Of a DNA stretch of 64,000 nt, positions 21,497-32,042 are shown one piece after another (position 1 is the first letter of the stretch; each line of letters starts with the position of its first letter). The notes beneath the pieces are model-generated. The model was given only the letters and a program-made list of their open reading frames with translations, searched no databases and was not told where the DNA came from. This DNA comes from Fasciola hepatica (Eukaryota; Platyhelminthes; Trematoda; Plagiorchiida; Fasciolidae): contig CANUEZ040000031.1 of assembly GCA_948099385.1 (NCBI GenBank), forward strand, positions 6,317,001 through 6,381,000, in the 5' to 3' direction. A program made the position numbers and the translations under genes.

Positions 21497-21812
21497 GGCA
21501 GGTGCCAAGATAACTGAGGCTGCTACACGTCCTTTTTCTTTCCCACTTAACAGCTACTTAACCCTCCCTCCTCATATTTCTACGCCCCAGCCACCAGTAT
21601 CTACCAATAGTAAAGTACTCGATAGTGATCTTTCGCGGTGTTGTTCCGCGCTAAGTAGACTTACCAACCGCCGATATCCTTCCAATCTAACGAATCTCAT
21701 CAGTACTAGCCACACCCGGCTTAGCTTAACAACCAAGCTGACTGCCACGCCAGGTGTTTCTACTCAGCTTATTTCACCATCCACATTACCGACTACTCCA
21801 TCTCAAGGAATA

Positions 21813-24059
21813 ATGATTGCGTCATCCGATCCGCCTTCAGCAAATGCAATTTCGGAATCCTATAAAGATCTTAACGTTAACCTTGACTCCACTAAACAGT
21901 TTTCATTGTTTATGCTGAATGCACGCTCAATAGTGAATAAGATGCGAATGCTGCGTATATTACTGCTCACGTCTGATTACGACCTTATTTTAATTACCGA
22001 AACCTGGTTGACAGACAACACTCCAAACGAGGATATCGCTATCACCGGATACCAAGCTTTCAGGAAAAATAGACTCACTCAGAGAGGGGGAGGCTGTCTT
22101 ATATATGTAAGACAAAACATGCGAGCGAAAATATTTCAGCACCCCATACTCGATAACTTGCCGGATTCAGTTTGGCTACAGGTCAATACAGGATGTTCTG
22201 ACTTCATTGTTAGTTGCATCTACCGCCCCCCGAATACTAGTCAGAACGACTTTCTGCCTATCATAGAGGCGTTAAACGTTGTTGCGGACATACCCGGCCC
22301 AAAACTGGTGGCCGGCGACTTTAACGCACCAGGAATACGTTGGTCCACTTTGAAAGCTCCACATCACTTAATACACTTCTTGACCAGCATTCGTTTAGGA
22401 GGATGGACTCAACATGTGATGTACCGAACTAGAGGCAGTAGCATCCTTGATCTCATTTTTACGGTAGGATTATCTCGCGTGCACACATCTATCGTGAACA
22501 GCATCCCAGGTTGTGACCACTTACCGGTAAAATGTGAGTTTTCAGTGCCAGCACGAACCGTTCACAAACCAACCGTTAAAAGACCGTTCCACCAAGCTAG
22601 CTGGAATCAATTACCCTCACTCATTCGCTCGCAGAACTGGGATACTTTCTTTTTATCTGATGACTTGCATACCGTGGTGGATCATCTTTACTCCACACTA
22701 AATGCATGTCTTGACGTAATCACCCCAACCCAAGGTCTACCTGGACGAGATAAACCAAACAGTTTTTGTCGACTAAAGCAGAAGCTTTCTATGCTACAAC
22801 GCAAATTCCTTAGGTCGAGAGACTTTTCGTTGTTCTTGCAAATGAACCGTTTATCTAATTCTATGAAATTGATTGAAATGTCCCGCAGTAAAAAACAGGA
22901 ATTAAGGGCGCTGAGTCACCCCAAGAGGCCCGAAGCTTTATCTAAGCTGATGAAGCTGAGAAACAGCCAGTGCAGTTCTCCTATCTCATCCGTTATATAT
23001 AACAACAATTATATAACGAACTTCCAAGAGATCTCCGAGGCATTCAGTGCCTATTTTGCTTCGTCTCTAACGACCGATGACTCCCCATGCCTATATCACG
23101 TTGAGCCGCTGACATCTGCACAGTTCTCAGCGGTTACATTTCACCCGAACGACTTAACAGTACAGCTAACTAAAATTAGGAGGTCAAACCACCCCGGGCC
23201 AGATGCCGTACCACCGGCTACTTTTAGTCTAGGTGGCACTGATATCCCATTCTTGCTATCAAAGGTTTTTAATTTATCTATGAGCAGTAGCGTTTTCCCC
23301 TCCCATTGGAAAACATCAGTTATTATCCCAATTCTTAAGAAAGGTTCACACCAGGACCTAACCAACTATCGACCAGTGAACCACATCCCTATAGTTTCCA
23401 GAATTATGGAAAGACTGATAAAAAATAAGCTGACAACTCATTTACTAAACAATAACCTCATTAACACTGGACAGCACGGTTTTCTTCAAAAAGGATCCTG
23501 TGCCACCTGTATGTGTGACTTCCTTAACCTAATAACTACGGCCACTAACAGTGGTAAATCAGGGATTGTAATCCTCCTTGACATGACTAAAGCTTTCGAT
23601 CGAGTATCCCACAATAGGCTCATGGCGAAGATGAAAACCTACGGAATTGTTGACCCGATCCTGAGTTGGTTTTCATCATATCTAACATCCCGAAAGCAGG
23701 TGGTGGACGTTGATGGCAGTTTATCATCACCTCGACCAGTTACTAGTGGAGTTATTCAGGGTAGTGTAATAGGTCCCTTACTTTTTCTTATATATGTTAA
23801 TGACATTTTCAACGTCATCACACACGGGGCTGCGTTCCTTTTTGCAGATGACATAAAAATTATGTACTCCTTTGAACCTGACGCCTTAGCTTCTACCATT
23901 GCTAGCATAACGAGCGATTTACTATCGCTAGACTCATGGAGCAACCAATGGTTGATGAAATTCTCCGCTGTCAAAAGTTGTATCCTTATGTATAAGTGTC
24001 AGGTTCCCGCGGGAATGTTTAAAATAATGATCAGTTCATCCCCAACAGTCCGGAAGTAA
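21813..24059 (+). CDS. LINE endonuclease-reverse transcriptase, 748 codons
   Basis: Endonuclease: FMLNARSIVNKMRMLRIL, ILITETWLTDN (catalytic Glu), VAGDFNAPGIRW and GCDHLPVKCEF (D-H motif). RT: NHPGPDAVPPATFSL, LTNYRPVNHIPIVSRIMERL, QHGFLQKGSCATC, ILLDMTKAFDRVSHNRLM (motif A), TSGVIQGSVIGPLLFLIYV (motif B), FLFADDIKIMYSFEP (motif C). All catalytic Asp and Glu residues are present. The frame stays open upstream of the ATG at 21813 to about 21470, overlapping the end of ORF1. It closes at 24059 by frameshift, with the thumb continuing at 24065 in another frame. Confidence 0.92.
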   Translation: MIASSDPPSANAISESYKDLNVNLDSTKQFSLFMLNARSIVNKMRMLRILLLTSDYDLILITETWLTDNTPNEDIAITGYQAFRKNRLTQRGGGCLIYVRQNMRAKIFQHPILDNLPDSVWLQVNTGCSDFIVSCIYRPPNTSQNDFLPIIEALNVVADIPGPKLVAGDFNAPGIRWSTLKAPHHLIHFLTSIRLGGWTQHVMYRTRGSSILDLIFTVGLSRVHTSIVNSIPGCDHLPVKCEFSVPARTVHKPTVKRPFHQASWNQLPSLIRSQNWDTFFLSDDLHTVVDHLYSTLNACLDVITPTQGLPGRDKPNSFCRLKQKLSMLQRKFLRSRDFSLFLQMNRLSNSMKLIEMSRSKKQELRALSHPKRPEALSKLMKLRNSQCSSPISSVIYNNNYITNFQEISEAFSAYFASSLTTDDSPCLYHVEPLTSAQFSAVTFHPNDLTVQLTKIRRSNHPGPDAVPPATFSLGGTDIPFLLSKVFNLSMSSSVFPSHWKTSVIIPILKKGSHQDLTNYRPVNHIPIVSRIMERLIKNKLTTHLLNNNLINTGQHGFLQKGSCATCMCDFLNLITTATNSGKSGIVILLDMTKAFDRVSHNRLMAKMKTYGIVDPILSWFSSYLTSRKQVVDVDGSLSSPRPVTSGVIQGSVIGPLLFLIYVNDIFNVITHGAAFLFADDIKIMYSFEPDALASTIASITSDLLSLDSWSNQWLMKFSAVKSCILMYKCQVPAGMFKIMISSSPTVRK

Positions 24060-24064
24060 GGGAC

Positions 24065-24705
24065 TTGGGATTACAATATTCTTGTACATTTAATTTCTCC
24101 GAACATTCGGCCGTGCAGGTTGCTAAAGCTAGACGGTTAATTGGTCTGATTAATAGAACCTTCATTCTTACAGAGAGCAAGCTAAGCATTTTTAAAACTC
24201 ATGTCAGACCACTTCTGGAAAATTGCGCTGTCGTCTTTTCTAACATGCGGCAGATTGACAGATTTGCAATTGAGAATGTACAACGTAGATTTACCAAACA
24301 ACTACTAGGATATTCCTCGCCTTTAAATTATATGGAAAGATGTGAAATATTGCACCTAGAGCCCCTATGGCTGCGCCGTCTACGAATGAACCTGTCTTTT
24401 TTTGCAATATTGTAAAACGTTCATCTTGCAATTCAGCCCCCCAGGTCAAAACTCCCTCCAACTATTCTTTACGACATAGGGACTCTATGGTCTTGATTCC
24501 AGTATCCAGGACTGCGATGCGGTCAAACTTCTTTATTGTTAAATGTTCTTCCCTCTGGAACAAACTCCCACCTCAACTTAGGTCAATGTCTTCGGCCTCT
24601 TTATTATTCAAAAAAGAAATAAATAAACATCTAACTGTCCAAAAACTGATCCGTATGCATGATCCCTACATGTCTATTACCCGAGCCTACGAACTGGGAT
24701 ACTAA
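24065..24705 (+). pseudogene. LINE RT thumb and C-terminus in two shifted blocks
   Basis: Block 24065-24415 shows LQYSCTFNFSEHSAVQVAKA, VRPLLENCAVVFSNM and LEPLWLRRLRMNLSFF. Block 24367-24705 shows SLRHRDSMVLIPVSRTAMR and SSLWNKLPPQLRSMSSASLLF. These align one-to-one with the uninterrupted tail of the 1526-codon LINE at 49175-53755. Two single-base shifts (about 24055 and 24400) break them from the RT. Low indel counts could be real mutations or sequencing errors. Confidence 0.85.
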
Positions 24706-26880
24706 CCAAAAGCTTAACAACTTTGTTCAGTACCAACGGATGGTAAGGAGCATTCTGTATTATAGTTAGCAAATAAAAGCAGTCTAACCTATACTCCATG
24801 ACTGTCAACAGCACACTCCACGTGTTTGTCTAGCCACTTCCTATTTTCAACGCTTCTGACCACGACCCCCTACTGGCCACCGTTACTCCGGTGATTCTTT
24901 TTTCATGCTGTCAGATTTTACCATAGTCGGTTAGGTTCTTCTTTTTTTTATCAGCTGCCGCCAGGTATAAAACATTTATAATGCTAGAAAATACATAGCA
25001 GCATATATAATATTGTCCTCAAGGTACCAGTCTCATCCACGCTTCAACTACTTACTCATTGAGACCCTATTTCAACACAAGATTCCAGGCCTCGTTCTGA
25101 TGAACGAATCGCCACAATCGATGTGGTCTTCCATAAACCATTCGTCGAACTTCACATAAGTATTTGCCCCCAGTGTCGCCTATTCTCGCTTCCTTGCTTT
25201 TTTGGTAACTCTCACTAAGCCTCACAAGAATTAGTCGCTAGTACCGGTCTTCTCCGCTTTCCGTATGTTGTTTAATCCAAAAAACAAGACCTCAACGTCG
25301 CGACCACCCATTTCTGTTACTGGCATGATATTGGTGTTCTGTCTTTCTCCCCTAACCCACAGCTGGTAGAATTGCCAGACTGCAGCCCTCTCCGTTTTGT
25401 TTTCAGAACCTGCACCCTAAGGACGATTGTCGCCGTCCACTTCCCAGGAATAACTTGGACCCTCTCTTGCTGGACAGGACAAACGAGATTTACACACAAC
25501 TTCATTTTCGCCCGTCTCACGATCGCTTTCCCCAAGATTCCCGCCATCGGACTTCTTGAACCTGGACTACTCGATCTCACTGCATTCATACAACTCATTT
25601 TAATCCCATATGTCATTATGCCCGTTCCTTGTTAGAACCCGCTAATACTGTTCAAACACTGGCACCTTTATTGTCACTGTTCATTGCTTTATCGGTCACC
25701 AAAAAAAAACGTCCGGCGCTGACATATCTTTCAGTAGTCCTCCAGTGGGCAGCGAAGTAATTAGTAACTACCTGCACTCTTCATCGGTCCATCCGATCGC
25801 ATCCGCAATGCTGTTGCATCGAGTGTTCGGGCTCTGTAGATCACTGCGTTTCCTCCACGATTGAACGTCTTCGATACACTTCCCATGCTGCATCGCCGCT
25901 CCGTTCCCATCATTTGTTACACCTGTCAAATTGGTCATTAGAAATGTGACACTCACCGTCTACTTACTATACCATCACCGTTATCGAGACCTTTGATTTT
26001 CCAGATGTTGCATTCGTGTTATATTACCGAAACTGACCCCGTATGCAGCCTCTAAATCACACCACTATCTGCACCGGCTGATACATTTTATTTCTATATT
26101 CGTTGATCCACGGCCGCTTCCCGCGATATACCTGTGCAGTTTTATTGATCTGTCATTTTTGCATGGTACATACCACACAGCATTCATCTATTGACGTACA
26201 CTTATCTGTGGATTACTTTACCTTTCCTCTCGCAGAACTGAACACCTGTATAATGGATGTAACCACACGGTCAATATTGATTAGTCTTCCACTTCCGCTT
26301 TGACATTTCATACCAACCCTACATAAAGTTAACAACTTGCCGCACGCTCACCTGTTTTACTCCGGCCGTTCCCTGCCACCATCACTCTGGTAGTATCCCT
26401 CCCAAGAGATACGCAATCGTTTGCAACATATATGATTCCTCCAGTATACAGCCACCACTTTATATACTACCATCTTTGCAGACTGAAATATTCCCATGTT
26501 AATACTTCTTGACATGCCTGTAGTAAAGTGAACAATTCACCGAACGCTTCGACGAGATTTCTATCCATATGCCCCTCATATTCTGTAGCGCACCAAAAAC
26601 ATTTCCTTTCAATATGTTCGAATTTCCACTAGTGGTAATTATTTCATATACCACTTATGCATGTACACCGAACCAACTGACATCATTCGACCTTGACCTT
26701 CAAATTTGCCGGGCATTACTACAGTTTTAGTTCACTGTAACACTCTCTCTGATACTCTGCATGCACTTGTTGTACCCTTTTGTGAATTGTCATTCCGGCA
26801 TCACTATAATCATCTGATCATGCATTCTAGCATGCTTCGGGCGCATCCGAAATGTACAATTATTATTATTAAAAAAGAAA
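24706..26880 (+). other. LINE 3' UTR with conserved 3' terminus and ATT tail
   Basis: About 2.1 kb of pyrimidine-rich, non-coding sequence follows the last LINE stop. The end has CTGATCATGC...GCATGCTTCGGGCGC and then ATTATTATTATT and A-rich bases. The same terminus, in reverse orientation, is seen at 32043-32100 and, more diverged, at 44095-44150 and 46232-46290. Small open frames in it have no recognisable motif. Confidence 0.65.
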
Positions 26881-27890
26881 AATCCTGGAAGGTTTGTTTT
26901 GTCAACCATTCAAGGTGGCTACAAGCCTGATTGATGGCGTTTTATTGGAGGCTAAAAGGACTGAGGGCAAGGCTGAATTACTGTCAAATTTGGTGATCAC
27001 AATGCAGAATTGCAGTGTAGCACTGGAGCACTTAGGATACCAGTCTGATCTGAATGCGTTGCACACACAGGAATGCATTTTTCGATGTCCACCTATTGAT
27101 TTACAGAGCCGATGGGCGGAGGAAACTGAAAAAATAAATGTGCTTGGGGGAGAATCTACTTTTAACATTCGACGGAGTTCATAGGTCGTCAATCCCGTGT
27201 CGTCAACAGCCGGTTTGGACAAATCGTACACGAAAGTTGCAGACTGGCGCGAAGGGAACCAACACCTCAAATTGTGGAGAAGGACTGTAACCGAATCCAG
27301 TCTTTGGCTAATATGCACATGATCAGTCGAGAACACAAGAGGTCAGCTGAGTGCAAGCTATGCAACTCCCTGCATCGGTTATTAGATTGTCCGACCTTTC
27401 ATGGGATTAGTGTTCCCAGTCGGTGGTGCGCAGTAAAAAGTATTGGCTCATGCTTTGTGCGTTTGAACAGCTCTCATCGAGCCTCTGAATACAGCTTAAG
27501 AGTGAAATATAATCAGTACGGGTGCTTGGGTAATCATCACTCGTTACTACATGGCCCTCTCAACAAAAGGCCTATTCAGCCGGGTGAACCCAGAGTTGTC
27601 TGTTCAACGGGACATGATGACTTCAAACCGGCGAGATTAGGCATCGTACCTGTCGGCTTCGTGACACCTAAAGGATTAGGGAAGGTCAATGCATTTTTGG
27701 GCGCGGGATCGGATACTTTGCTGATTACTCCCGAGCTTGTAGAAACCTATGGAGTAGTCTGCCAACCTACCCCGCTCACTATCAGCATGGGGTCATGTTA
27801 ACAGTTTCAGGAGGCTGACCCTGCAGTTGACGCCTTCATCTGATGAGGGGACCGTAGAAATTCCGAAAGCCTTTGCAACAGACAGCTTGC
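26881..27890 (+). repeat. Right copy of the 1.01-kb duplicated BEL segment
   Basis: It begins directly after the (ATT)n/A-rich tail of the LINE and runs straight on into BEL sequence (27891-28012) that is absent after the left copy. It is much closer to the left copy than to the equivalent part of the BEL element at 39384-40370. Confidence 0.9.
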
Positions 27891-28120
27891 CAGTGAGACC
27901 AATCGACTCTATTAAACCGATCGCCAAGAGATGGTCTCATTTCAGAGACATAGCGTCCGAAGAAGTGTCTAGCCCTCATGTGGACATACTAATTGGATGC
28001 AATGCACCAGAGAAAGCAAATGATAACAGAATCATCGAATATTGGGAATCTCCAGAGATGTATTTCACAGTGTCACATATCGTTCGAAAGTTGTGGCACG
28101 GAAGTGAATGGCAACATTAA
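26894..28120 (+). pseudogene. BEL gag/protease remnant, right duplicate and continuation
   Basis: This repeats the gag C-terminus, finger region and dead protease (LGAGSDT). It then shows the post-protease region present in BEL polyproteins (PIAKRWSHFRDI, SPHVDILIGCNAPE), which in the family precedes the RT. Similarity ends at 28012, after GCNAPE. The few codons after that to 28120 are not BEL. Confidence 0.75.
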
Positions 28121-28445
28121 ATGCGTTAGTTTTCGAGTTTATCCGTGAAAGTAGCAAAAGGGGATGAGCTCCATCTAAGAGAATAGTTAAATCTACAACT
28201 AGGACTAATGAATAGTTTGGCATGAAACCGTGGGAAAGTGAACCGGGAACAAAGAGCCGAGAATGTTAATGGGTTTTTAATTACGCGATAACCAAGCACC
28301 AAAGAAATAAAATTTTGCCCGGCGTAAAAAGAGGTACGTTATATAGGCGAATATGGAAGCGAGCACGATGGAGAGTCCATGTTAGCTGGAGGAGACAGCA
28401 GCATATTTGTAGCACTTCTAGTAAATGTATGGTATTTTTTGTTTT
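28013..28445. other. Unassigned stretch after the BEL remnant
   Basis: No motif is recognised. It is purine-rich on the plus strand, like the 3' UTRs of minus-strand LINEs to its right, and includes a T-run near 28437-28450 that may mark a LINE boundary. Confidence 0.35.
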
Positions 28446-30235
28446 TTTTTAAATCCAAAACAGGTGCTAACGGGTTGGGCTGACCGTGCGCCGGACACCC
28501 AACCTAAAAACCACTTCTGGAGACAGGAGGTGCAGTCCACAAACCTATTTGCGACCTCACATAGTTGCAGACTTTCTGCACGCCCGATGTGCACCAGCCA
28601 AAGCCATGGATTTGGCCGCGCCCAGCATCTGCGAGATTTACACAGGTGATGTTGGTCGAGATCATACAGACGTAGAAATGGGGTAGTCGAGGAGATGGCG
28701 AAGGATCCTGGAAAACAGAATCAATGAGTGAGCGAAGGAATGATGGGCTGGTATCGGATTTCCAGCTAGAAATGTGGGCCAGATAGTTCGCCGGTATTAT
28801 CTCCGGATCATTTCAAGATATCACATGGGAGATGCGCGCAGGTTGGCGCCTAGAAACATGAGAATAGAAGGACACGGCCTGGGATGCTCCCAGCAGAGGA
28901 TCAACAGCAAATAGTGAAAAGGGAGATCTAGTGATATAAGCAAAAACTACTGTGGAAAGAATGAGGACCATGAGACCTTGAGAGTGCATAGGGATACAAA
29001 AATAATGACCAATACCAGGAATGACAGTGATGATTTTCAGGAAAATGGTTGTCGCCGGAATTGGACTAAGTGTTGGGAGGCTAGGGCAAAGTAAAGGAGG
29101 GAAATAGGGTCAGTTTTGACCGAGTGAAGCGAATTATGTATGATGAAAATAGATTACAGACGTTAGAGCGCGTGAATCAGGGAGAATCTAGCAAGAGCAG
29201 TGCCAGTGATGTAAGTCATTCTAAGCGATACTAATATGCTGGCGAGGGAGAATGCATATGAGGTAAGCGATGTTGACGTAGCAAAGGATGTTACCCGGGT
29301 CATGATTTCTTCATCTTTTGAAGAATCTAGGTTCCCCCATAAGCCTGCTTCAATGTGGTACACATATGTGTTAACTGTAATACTTTGGCGACGTCTGAGA
29401 ACTTTGTGAGGACAATTTTAAAACGGTCTGGTGTCTGGCAGGCCCGAATTTATTCAGGTAGTCTGTTACAAATACGGAAATAGACCGTGTGGAAGAACCT
29501 TTGTCTGAGTTTTATCTTGGAGTATGGAACTTTTTGTAGTGCTATTTCCGTTACAAAGGGGGTGGGGGGCCTCTTGAGTGAAACGTATATCAGTGATGGA
29601 CTAGTGCTCTGTAGAATGTAGGAGGTTGAATAGAAGACGAAGACTGAGTTTCATACTCCGTAGCCAAAGGGGTTTAAGACTTAGTAGCTTACATCTCTCT
29701 TATGATCCAAAGGAGATAATGAGCCGATTAGGTGCTTGGTAAAGGATCGCTGAACTCTTTCGATCACAAGTCTGTCAGATTTGCGCATGTTAGTGTATAT
29801 CAGAGGGCACTAGTCGAGATGCGGCCTGGCGCGGGATTTAAAGATCAGTAGCTAGCTGTCGCGCATTTCTAAAGTTCTGAGGATGAGGGCTATCTTTCTC
29901 CTCGTCTTAGCCACCTGGTAGGTGGCTTATCCTTGCGACTTGAACGTGTAGGAATACTGTACGCCAAGATCTCGTACTAGCGGAGTAATAGGAGTGTACG
30001 AGCCGTCTAAGGCGAGGGATTCGGGAGAAATGGGACCTTTATATGTGAGAATGGCACCATGAACAGCGGAGAAATTCATTTTCCAAATGTTGCACCATAT
30101 ATCAAGAGCTTTTAGGTCGTCTGCTATTTCGGTGAGAGTATAGGTCAAGGTATGGGGTTCAAAGGAATATACAATTTCGATATCATCGGCAAATAGAAAG
30201 GTGGTGCCATAGAGTATTATTTGGAATACCTGGAG
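28446..30235 (-). mobile_element. 5'-truncated LINE copy C
   Basis: On the minus strand, RT motif C (FLFADDIEIVYSFEPHTL near 30190-30130) and the thumb (YTPITPLVRDLGVQYSYTF near 29990-29940) are followed by decayed tail sequence to about 29350 and a 3' UTR (29350-28650). The 3' UTR shares phrases with copies A and B, for example the GAGGATCAACAGCAAATA region. The copy ends in the ~190-bp 3' module at 28461-28645. All RT upstream of motif C is missing. Confidence 0.65.
28461..28645 (-). repeat. 3' module, copy 1 of 3
   Basis: About 185 bp shared with 30245-30440 and 33957-34160 (for example GGGCTGACCGTGCGCCGGAC, CTATTTGCGACCTCACAT, TGCACGCCCGATGTGC). It sits at the 3' end of a minus-strand LINE copy in each case. 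This is the most diverged copy. Confidence 0.7.
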
Positions 30236-30325
30236 CTGGAGCGTGCAATCTGCAACCGGTGCTATTAGGTGGGGCTGACCGTGCATCGGACACCCAACGT
30301 GAGAAACGCTCAGTGAAGTGAACAC
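29927..30325 (-). pseudogene. LINE RT motif C and thumb (copy C)
   Basis: The residues carry FLFADDIEIVYSF with both catalytic Asp, then KALDIWCNIWKMNFSAVHGA and YTPITPLVRDLGVQYSYTFK. These align with FADDIKIMYSF and PTVRK-LGLQYSCTFNFS of the 19.8-26.9 kb LINE. The first ~30 codons belong to the neighbouring 3' module of copy A, so this frame spans a junction between two elements. Confidence 0.8.
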
Positions 30326-30440
30326 AGGAGGCGTGGTCTACCAGCCTATTTGCGCCCGCACATCGTTGCAGACAGCCCGCACGCCCGATATGCGCCGTCC
30401 AAAGCGGGGGATCTGACGACGCCCCGCACCGTTGGGATTG
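30245..30440 (-). repeat. 3' module, copy 2 of 3
   Basis: It aligns with 33957-34160 over about 195 bp: CAACCGGTGCT, GGGCTGACCGTGCATCGGAC, AGTGAAGTGAACACAGGAGG, CTATTTGCGCCCGCACATC, GCACGCCCGATATGCGCC, GCCCCGCACCGTTGGG. It is followed by parallel 3' UTR sequence, as in copy 3. Confidence 0.85.
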
Positions 30441-31714
30441 GCGTGAGTGTTTACCGATGGTTATACTGAGGGCTGAGACAAAACGATAAGATACATGTCC
30501 CAGGACCAATTCTTCAGGTTATTGGAACTTGGTCAACAGAGCGAGCGGGAACAATGAGTGGTAGAAGGCTATACAACAACATTATCCAGGCTCACCAGAC
30601 AGGGAGATGATCAGTATGGATCCCGAGGTGGTTGACCGGCGTTTAGGATAACGATGCAGTGCTCGATGTGGTTGACTGTTATCGGGGATCGCTGGAGAGG
30701 GGGAACTGATTGAGGAGCGCAGTCTGGGTGTGCCCCAGCTGAGGGCAACAGATACCGAGGAGGGAAAAGAAACAAAATGATGTATAACAGATGAACGTGG
30801 GTGAGCAGTAGGGTTATCTTGTTGATGCAGGAGACAAGTCCGCTATGGACCACGGGTGGCAATGGCCGCAGTTAGCGGCACTAAGGAGAGGAGAATAGTC
30901 GGACACGGAGCATGACTATTGGCCTGTGGCGCAGAGGTAGTATGGTCACAGAGTGAGACCTCTTTCAAGGGCCAAATCAGTGGAGGCGAACTCATTGTTG
31001 AGGAACATAGCATCGGAAACTGTGAGATATAACACTAGTGCGCGCCTAAATGTGGAGAGTGAGTAAGCACTGCGTTGGCCTAGGGTGAGCTTATTCCAGA
31101 GTTTGGATCAGGCTGACGGAAAGAATCGAGGCCTCAGGCTAAGATTAGATTGAAAGACAGGGGAAAGGCACGACGTCAGAGAGGGTAGAAGCAAGGGGCA
31201 GTTAACGAGATATGTCAGGACGTGTAGGCCTGGTTGTGCATCATCTTAGTGAAGACAACCGGGTTGAGCCTCATACAACGACTTCACAGAGGCTCAGTTT
31301 GTAGGAGGTCACAGTGCTGGCGGTATATTCGGGTTATGGATACGCCCAACGGCGTTTTTGTTAAGATACATTCTCAAGAGATGCAAAACAGGAAAATAAC
31401 CAGAGGTTGGAGTTAACCAGACAATATTCTAGGTGCCGTCTTACGCTTGAGTGATACATGGAGAGGAGACTTGCCGGCAGTAAGAAACATCGATGAATCA
31501 GACCTAGGATTTTCTTAGCTTTAGCGAGTTGGAACGAGGCCTGTTCTGAGAAGTTGAAGGAACAGGAGTAACGTACGCCAAGACCAATAACCGTGGAGTG
31601 TACGGGTATGGGTAGGCCGTCCAGAAGAATGTGGACGGGTGGTACAGTGAACTGGTAAGGTAGGAGAAAGTTTTTCTACTCAAAGAACTTTATGAACCAC
31701 GAGAAGCACCAGGT

Positions 31715-31951
31715 TTAGAGATGGAGGCAGAGTAAGTTGCGCGATATGTTGCACAGATTCATGGATGGGCCACTGAGAGGGGATGAGTGCGCTATTTTTA
31801 TATCATCGGGAAAGCGGGAATGGGTACCGTGGCGAATAGAAGAGAAAATGCCATTGACGTAAACAAGGAATTGTAATGGGCCCAAGACACTGCCTCTGAT
31901 GACGCCGCCAGTAGTGGGTTTGGCAGAAGAAAGGTGGCCTTCATCGAGCAC
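31715..31951 (-). pseudogene. LINE RT palm fragment (copy A)
   Basis: GGVIRGSVLGPLQFLVYVNGIF is the RT B-motif region, and RFPDDIKIAHSSPLSGPS is motif C with Ala replaced by Pro. The frame ends soon after. The 5' edge of the copy is at about 31998, next to the TAA repeat. No upstream RT is found. Confidence 0.8.
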
Positions 31952-32005
31952 AGCTTGGGATCTGTGAGAGAGATATGAGGATATCCAGGAGAGGAGAGGG
32001 TCAGT

Positions 32006-32042
<37 letters not shown>
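32006..32042. repeat. (TAA)n microsatellite, LINE 3' tail
   Basis: About 12 TAA units on the plus strand, that is (TTA)n on the minus strand, immediately next to a conserved LINE 3' terminus at 32043-32100. This matches the ATT tail of the plus-strand LINE ending at 26880. Confidence 0.9.

Larger units (their letters stand above)
19828..26880 (+). mobile_element. CR1-like LINE inserted in the BEL element
   Basis: A 7.05-kb plus-strand non-LTR element has an ORF1-like region (19880-21496), endonuclease-RT (about 21470-24059), RT tail blocks (24065-24705) and a 2.1-kb pyrimidine-rich 3' UTR. It ends in a conserved 3' motif (GCATGCTTCGGGCGC near 26835) followed by ATTATTATTATT and an A-rich tail. 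Flanking 1-kb duplications define both ends. Relative to the intact relative at 49175-53755 it has roughly four frameshifts. The high identity of the duplicates suggests that it inserted recently. Confidence 0.88.
17836..28012 (+). mobile_element. BEL/Pao element (older copy) interrupted by a LINE
   Basis: An LTR at 17836-18194 is followed by BEL gag (18195-19130) and finger/protease sequence (19200-19827). A 7-kb LINE then intervenes. From 26881 the BEL sequence restarts 1 kb upstream of the break point and continues to 28012, where similarity to the intact copy at 38441 ends. No 3' LTR is found, so the element is truncated. Protein motifs are mutated relative to the young copy: the protease reads LGAGSDT rather than LDTGSDT, and several finger Cys are lost. 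Confidence 0.85.
30236..31998 (-). mobile_element. 5'-truncated LINE copy A
   Basis: RT motif B and C region at 31951-31715 (PTTGGVIRGSVLGPLQFLVY; RFPDDIKIAHSSP, with FADD changed to FPDD), then a thumb/tail region decayed to about 31100 and a 3' UTR nearly parallel to copy B (for example GTGTGCCCCAGCTGAGG at 30735 against 34410). It ends in the 3' module at 30245-30440. It abuts copy C directly, in the same orientation. Confidence 0.7.
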
